A stretch of DNA of 64,000 nt from Pseudomonas sp. BBP2017 (GTDB lineage: Bacteria > Pseudomonadota > Gammaproteobacteria > Pseudomonadales > Pseudomonadaceae), in contig NZ_PVZN01000019.1 of assembly GCF_003024385.1 (NCBI RefSeq), positions 1-64,000 on the forward strand, written 5' to 3'. Position numbers and translations under genes: made by a program. Positions 60,644 through 64,000 of the stretch are shown piece after piece (position 1 is the first letter of the stretch; every line of letters begins with the position of its first letter). The notes under the pieces are model-generated. The model did no database searches. It was not told the DNA's origin and saw nothing but the letters and a program-made list of their open reading frames with translations.

Positions 60644-61636
60644 ATGTCGGCCAATAAGAAGCCAGTAAGTACGCCGTTGCACCTGCTCCAGCAACTCTCG
60701 GGCAGCCTGCTCGATCATTTGGAAAATGCCTGCTCGCAAGCGCTGGCTGATGCTGAAAAATTGCTCGCCAAGTTGGAAAAACAACGCGGTAAGGCACAAG
60801 AAAAACTGCACAAGTCTCGCCTCAAGCTGCAAGACGCAGCCAAGTCCGGAAAAGCCAAGGCACAAGCCAAGGCCAAGTCGGTAGCGGCTGAACTGGAAGA
60901 GTTGCTCGACTCGCTGAAAGAGCGCCAGTCGCAGACCCGCACCTACATTCTGCAGCTCAAGCGTGACGCCCAGGAAAGCCTGAAACTGGCCCAGGGCGTT
61001 GGCAAGGTCAAGGAAGCGGCTGCCAAGGCGCTGACTCAGCGTGAAGCAAAACCTGCGCCTGCAGCGGCCAAGCCAGCCGCCAAGACCGTGAGCAAGCCTG
61101 CCGCCAAACCTGCGGTCAGAGCCGCCGCCAAGCCAGCGGCAAAAGCCCCTGCGCGCGCCGCAGCTGCCAAGCCTGCCGCAGCAAAAGCACCTGCTAAGCC
61201 CGCAGCCAAAACCGCAGCGGCAAAACCTGCTGCCGCTAAAGCGCCTGCGAAATCTGTAGCGGCAAAACCAACTGCTAAACCGGCAGCCAAAGCCACCGCT
61301 GCGAAACCCGCTGCCAAGCCTGCGGTCAGAACCGCCGCTGCGAAACCCGCTGCCAAGCCTGCGGCCGGAACCGCCGCTGCGAAACCAGCGGCCAGAACTG
61401 CCGCGGCGAAACCAGCCGTCAAACCAGCCGCAGCGAAGCCTGCTGCGGCGAAAGCGCCAGCCAGGCCAGCAGCCAAACCGGCAGCGGCGAAAGCGCCTGC
61501 CAAGCCTACCGCTCAGCCTGTTGCCGCCAAGCCTGCCACCGCTCCAGCACCTGCAGCCACTGCACCGGCGACCAGTGCGCCGACTGCACCTGCATCCTCG
61601 GTAGTGCCGTCTCAGACACCGTCTTCAGCATCTTGA
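60644..61636 (+). CDS. algP: Histone H1-like regulator AlgP
   Basis: The 330-residue protein has an N-terminal helical/coiled-coil part (about 1-120, MSANKKPVSTPLHLLQQLSGSLLDHLENACS) and a long C-terminal KPAA repeat tail that resembles histone H1. AlgP binds DNA and contributes to algD activation in P. aeruginosa. The repeat tail is prone to length change. Its end overlaps the convergent TIGR02444 gene by 25 nt. Confidence 0.94.
   Translation: MSANKKPVSTPLHLLQQLSGSLLDHLENACSQALADAEKLLAKLEKQRGKAQEKLHKSRLKLQDAAKSGKAKAQAKAKSVAAELEELLDSLKERQSQTRTYILQLKRDAQESLKLAQGVGKVKEAAAKALTQREAKPAPAAAKPAAKTVSKPAAKPAVRAAAKPAAKAPARAAAAKPAAAKAPAKPAAKTAAAKPAAAKAPAKSVAAKPTAKPAAKATAAKPAAKPAVRTAAAKPAAKPAAGTAAAKPAARTAAAKPAVKPAAAKPAAAKAPARPAAKPAAAKAPAKPTAQPVAAKPATAPAPAATAPATSAPTAPASSVVPSQTPSSAS
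61060..61515 (+). repeat. KPAA-coding repeat tract in algP
   Basis: Imperfect tandem units (aaacctgcc, aagccagcc, and similar) encode KPAA/KAPA/RTAA repeats. The tract is GC-rich, long and internally redundant, so slippage and unequal recombination are possible. Confidence 0.85.
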
Positions 61637-62094
61637 GTCGACTGCATCACGACGCGCAGCTTGTGCAGCGCGTCGTGATGCACAGCGGTGTCCATTGGTG
61701 CCAGGTCGCGCAGCCAGTCACCGCCTGATTCGCTGCTGGCTGCCCAGCCTTCACAGATCCCTTGCAGGCGCTCAAGCAAAACGCGCTCTGCCTCCAGTTC
61801 CAGTCCCTTCACCTGCTCACGCAATCTCGCCAACTGCGCATCCCGCGTGGCCGCTTGGCGCCATTGCTGGCGCAAGCTGCGTAACGGTTTGACCACTTCG
61901 GCCTGCCAGGCTTCGGCCTGTTCACGCAGGGCGTGTACACGTTGCCCGCTCGGCGCTACCCCACGGCGAGTGAGCCAGGCCGCGCACAGCAGCAGGCAGA
62001 CATCGCCACCTTGCTCCTGCCATTGCAGGCAGGCGGCCTCGACGCCTGGGCGGGCGTAGAGATTCAGGGCAAAATTCCACAGGTCGGTGTGCAT
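61612..62094 (-). CDS. TIGR02444 family protein
   Basis: The 160-residue protein starts MHTDLWNFALNLYARPGVEAACLQWQEQGGDVCLLL and has the family block. Function is unknown. It is divergent from the ABC-F gene and overlaps the 3' end of algP by 25 nt on the opposite strand. Confidence 0.87.
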   Translation of the reverse strand: MHTDLWNFALNLYARPGVEAACLQWQEQGGDVCLLLCAAWLTRRGVAPSGQRVHALREQAEAWQAEVVKPLRSLRQQWRQAATRDAQLARLREQVKGLELEAERVLLERLQGICEGWAASSESGGDWLRDLAPMDTAVHHDALHKLRVVMQSTQDAEDGV

Positions 62095-62144
62095 GGTCCC
62101 ACTCGCGCCAGTTGCCGACGAAGCTGGTAGACTCCGCGGCCATT

Positions 62145-64000
62145 ATGATCAGACTATCGAACCTCACTTTACAGCGTGGTCCCCAGCGCCTGCTAGAAGG
62201 CGCCGAGATGACCCTGCACGCCGGTCAGAAAGCCGGCCTGATCGGTGCCAATGGTGCCGGTAAATCCAGCCTGTTCGCCTTGCTGCGCGGTGAGCTGACG
62301 CCTGATTCGGGCGACTGTCAGCTGCCGGCCGACTGGCGTATTGCGCACATGCGCCAGGAGGTCGACACCCTCGACCGGCTGGCGGTCGACTATGTGCTCG
62401 ATGGCGACGCCCGCCTGCGCAAGGTTCAGGTGGATCTTGCCGCAGCCGAGGCCGCGCATGACGGTACGGCGCTGGCGCGTCTGCATATCGACCTCGACAG
62501 CGCCGACGGCTACACCGCCGATGCCCGTGCACGCAAACTGCTGGCCGGTCTGGGTTTCACCAACGAGCAGATGGACCGCCGCGTTGGCGACTTCTCCGGT
62601 GGCTGGCGGATGCGCCTGAACCTGGCCCAGGCGCTGATGTGCCCCTCCGATCTGCTGTTGCTCGACGAGCCGACCAACCACCTGGACCTCGATGCGATCC
62701 TCTGGCTGGAAGACTGGCTCAAGGGTTATCCGGGCACGTTGTTACTGATTTCCCACGACCGCGATTTTCTCGATGCGGTGGTCGATCATGTTGCCCATGT
62801 CGAGCAGTGCAAGCTGACCCTTTACCGTGGCGGTTACACTGCGTTCGAGCGCACCCGTGCCGAGCGTCTGGCGCAACAGCAACAGGCCTACGAGAAGCAC
62901 CAGGCCCAGCGCGCGCACATGGAGAAGTACATCGCCCGGTTCAAGGCGCAGGCCACCAAGGCACGCCAGGCGCAGAGCCGGATCAAGGCTCTGGAGCGTA
63001 TGGAAGAGCTGTCGGCAGCCCATGTCGATTCGCCGTTCGACTTCGCCTTCCGGGAGTCGGAGAAGATCTCCAGCCCTTTGCTCGACCTGTCCGAAGGCCG
63101 CCTGGGTTACGGCGACAAGACCATCCTTGAGAAGGTCAAGTTGCAGCTCACTCCGGGTGCGCGTATCGGTTTGCTCGGCCCCAACGGTGCCGGCAAGTCG
63201 ACCCTGATCAAGAACCTGGCCGGTGAGCTGGAGCCCTTGAGCGGACGCCTGGTGCGCGGTGAGAACCTGTCGGTGGGTTACTTCGCCCAACACCAGCTGG
63301 ATTCGCTAGACAACAAGGCCAGCCCGTTGCTGCACCTGCAGCGTCTGGCACCGAGCGAGCGCGAACAGACGTTACGCGACTTCCTCGGCGGCTTTGACTT
63401 CCGTGGCGGGCGTATCGATGAGCCGGTGCTGAACTTCTCCGGTGGTGAAAAGGCCCGCCTGGCCCTGGCATTGATCGCCTGGGAGCGTCCGAACCTGCTG
63501 CTGCTTGACGAGCCGACCAACCACCTGGACCTGGAAATGCGTCTGGCGCTGACCATGGCGCTGCAGGAGTTCAGCGGTGCGGTACTGGTGGTTTCCCACG
63601 ACCGGCACCTGCTCAAGAGCACCACCGACGATTTCCTGCTGGTGGCCGACGGCAAGGTTGAGACCTTCGACGGCGACCTTGACGACTACACCCGCTGGCT
63701 GGTCGAGTACCGCCAGCGCAACGCGCCAGTCAGTACTGCGCCGGTCAACGCCGACAAGACCGACAAAAAAGCCCAGCGTCAGGCGGCGGCAGCGTTGCGT
63801 CAGCAGTTGGCCCCGCACAAGCGTGAAGCCGACAAGCTTGAGCGCGAGCTGGGAACCCTGCATGAGCAGCTGGCAAAAATTGATGCCAGCCTCGGTGACA
63901 GTGCCCTCTACGAGGCCGCACGCAAGGATGAGTTGCGCGACTTGCTGGCCCAACAGGCCAGGCTCAAAGTCCGCGAAGCAGAACTGGAAGAAGCCTGGAT
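62145..64000 (+). CDS. ABC-F family ATP-binding protein (YheS-like), partial
   Basis: At least 618 residues are present and the frame runs off the right edge without a stop. Two ABC domains are visible: GANGAGKSSLFALL with LSGGW-type FSGGWRMRLNLAQAL and LLLLDEPTNHLDLDA, then GPNGAGKSTLIKNL with FSGGEKARLALAL and LLLLDEPTNHLDLEM. They are joined by the basic linker of ABC-F proteins, which act on the ribosome, not in membranes. The C-terminal coiled-coil extension is of the YheS type. The start ATG at 62145 gives MIRLSNLTLQRG. Confidence 0.93.
   Translation, partial: MIRLSNLTLQRGPQRLLEGAEMTLHAGQKAGLIGANGAGKSSLFALLRGELTPDSGDCQLPADWRIAHMRQEVDTLDRLAVDYVLDGDARLRKVQVDLAAAEAAHDGTALARLHIDLDSADGYTADARARKLLAGLGFTNEQMDRRVGDFSGGWRMRLNLAQALMCPSDLLLLDEPTNHLDLDAILWLEDWLKGYPGTLLLISHDRDFLDAVVDHVAHVEQCKLTLYRGGYTAFERTRAERLAQQQQAYEKHQAQRAHMEKYIARFKAQATKARQAQSRIKALERMEELSAAHVDSPFDFAFRESEKISSPLLDLSEGRLGYGDKTILEKVKLQLTPGARIGLLGPNGAGKSTLIKNLAGELEPLSGRLVRGENLSVGYFAQHQLDSLDNKASPLLHLQRLAPSEREQTLRDFLGGFDFRGGRIDEPVLNFSGGEKARLALALIAWERPNLLLLDEPTNHLDLEMRLALTMALQEFSGAVLVVSHDRHLLKSTTDDFLLVADGKVETFDGDLDDYTRWLVEYRQRNAPVSTAPVNADKTDKKAQRQAAAALRQQLAPHKREADKLERELGTLHEQLAKIDASLGDSALYEAARKDELRDLLAQQARLKVREAELEEAW

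Noticed and set aside
61036..61503. Alanine-rich open frame opposite the algP repeats
   Set aside because: It is the mirror of the KPAA repeat (AAGF/AAAG pattern) and has no independent support.
1..64000. tRNA, rRNA, CRISPR array, prophage or integrase island
   Set aside because: No such feature was recognised. XerC is the core dif recombinase, not a mobile-element integrase.

Overview
The window comes from a chromosome of a Pseudomonas of the P. putida group. Gene order closely follows the Pseudomonas core region dppA-rpmBG-kauB-lrp-dadAX-rep-hglS/amaAB-comM-glnK/amtB-xerC-dapF-lysA-cyaA-argH-algR-hemCD-algQ-algP. It also carries many copies of the putida-type REP sequence (core cgcggggcaagcccgctccc). 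Overall GC is high, except for one AT-rich stretch at about 36.15-37.15 kb. I found no tRNA, rRNA, CRISPR array, prophage or transposase gene.

Layout. 0-5 kb: an orphan peptide-binding protein, ribosomal proteins L28/L33, a cupin, and the gamma-glutamyl-aminobutyraldehyde dehydrogenase KauB. 4.7-9.3 kb: MFS permease, phospholipase-D-type lipoprotein, and a MocR-type regulator divergent from a DUF1127 gene. 9.4-15.3 kb: amine and alanine catabolism (PuuB/PauB-type oxidase, Lrp/DadR, DadA, RidA, DadX, PauR). 15.4-23 kb: cytochrome c5, Xpt, Rep helicase, a GGDEF/EAL phosphodiesterase, a MATE pump and a LysR regulator. 23-28.5 kb: the lysine/pipecolate/2-aminoadipate branch (HglS, LysR, AmaB, AmaA). 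28.5-32.7 kb: an envelope cassette (MscS-like channel with cyclic-nucleotide-binding domain, beta-barrel protein, lipoprotein, and a ToxR/ToxS-like membrane regulator pair). 32.8-38 kb: ComM, a methyltransferase, then an accessory island. 38-53 kb: UbiK, GlnK-AmtB, SutA, the HAD/XerC/DUF484/DapF/LysA/LptM run, CyaY, Rnk, adenylate cyclase CyaA, GST and ArgH. 53.3-64 kb: AlgR, HemC-HemD-HemX-HemY, DsbB-like, AlgQ, an FKBP isomerase, AlgP, TIGR02444, and an ABC-F ATPase that runs off the right edge.

Most interesting parts. (1) The accessory island at 35.3-38.0 kb holds two near-identical modules, each a long structured leader followed by a DUF3077-type gene. They flank AT-rich cargo: a small membrane protein and a frameshifted DUF4225-type gene. 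Within each leader one 7-nt segment can pair with two other segments, and all three change together between the copies, which is evidence for competing RNA helices. (2) Five perfect heptamers directly in front of the amaA ribosome binding site create five overlapping matches to the Hfq/Crc target AANAANAA. (3) A PuuR-like operator lies between the cupin gene and kauB, with the probable regulator gene pauR 12 kb away. (4) A candidate structured RNA lies upstream of sutA. (5) algR is present without the sensor gene algZ that lies next to it in P. aeruginosa.

Start codons were chosen by ribosome binding site and family alignment; several are GTG or TTG. All functional names come from recalled family sequences and gene order. 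No database search was run.
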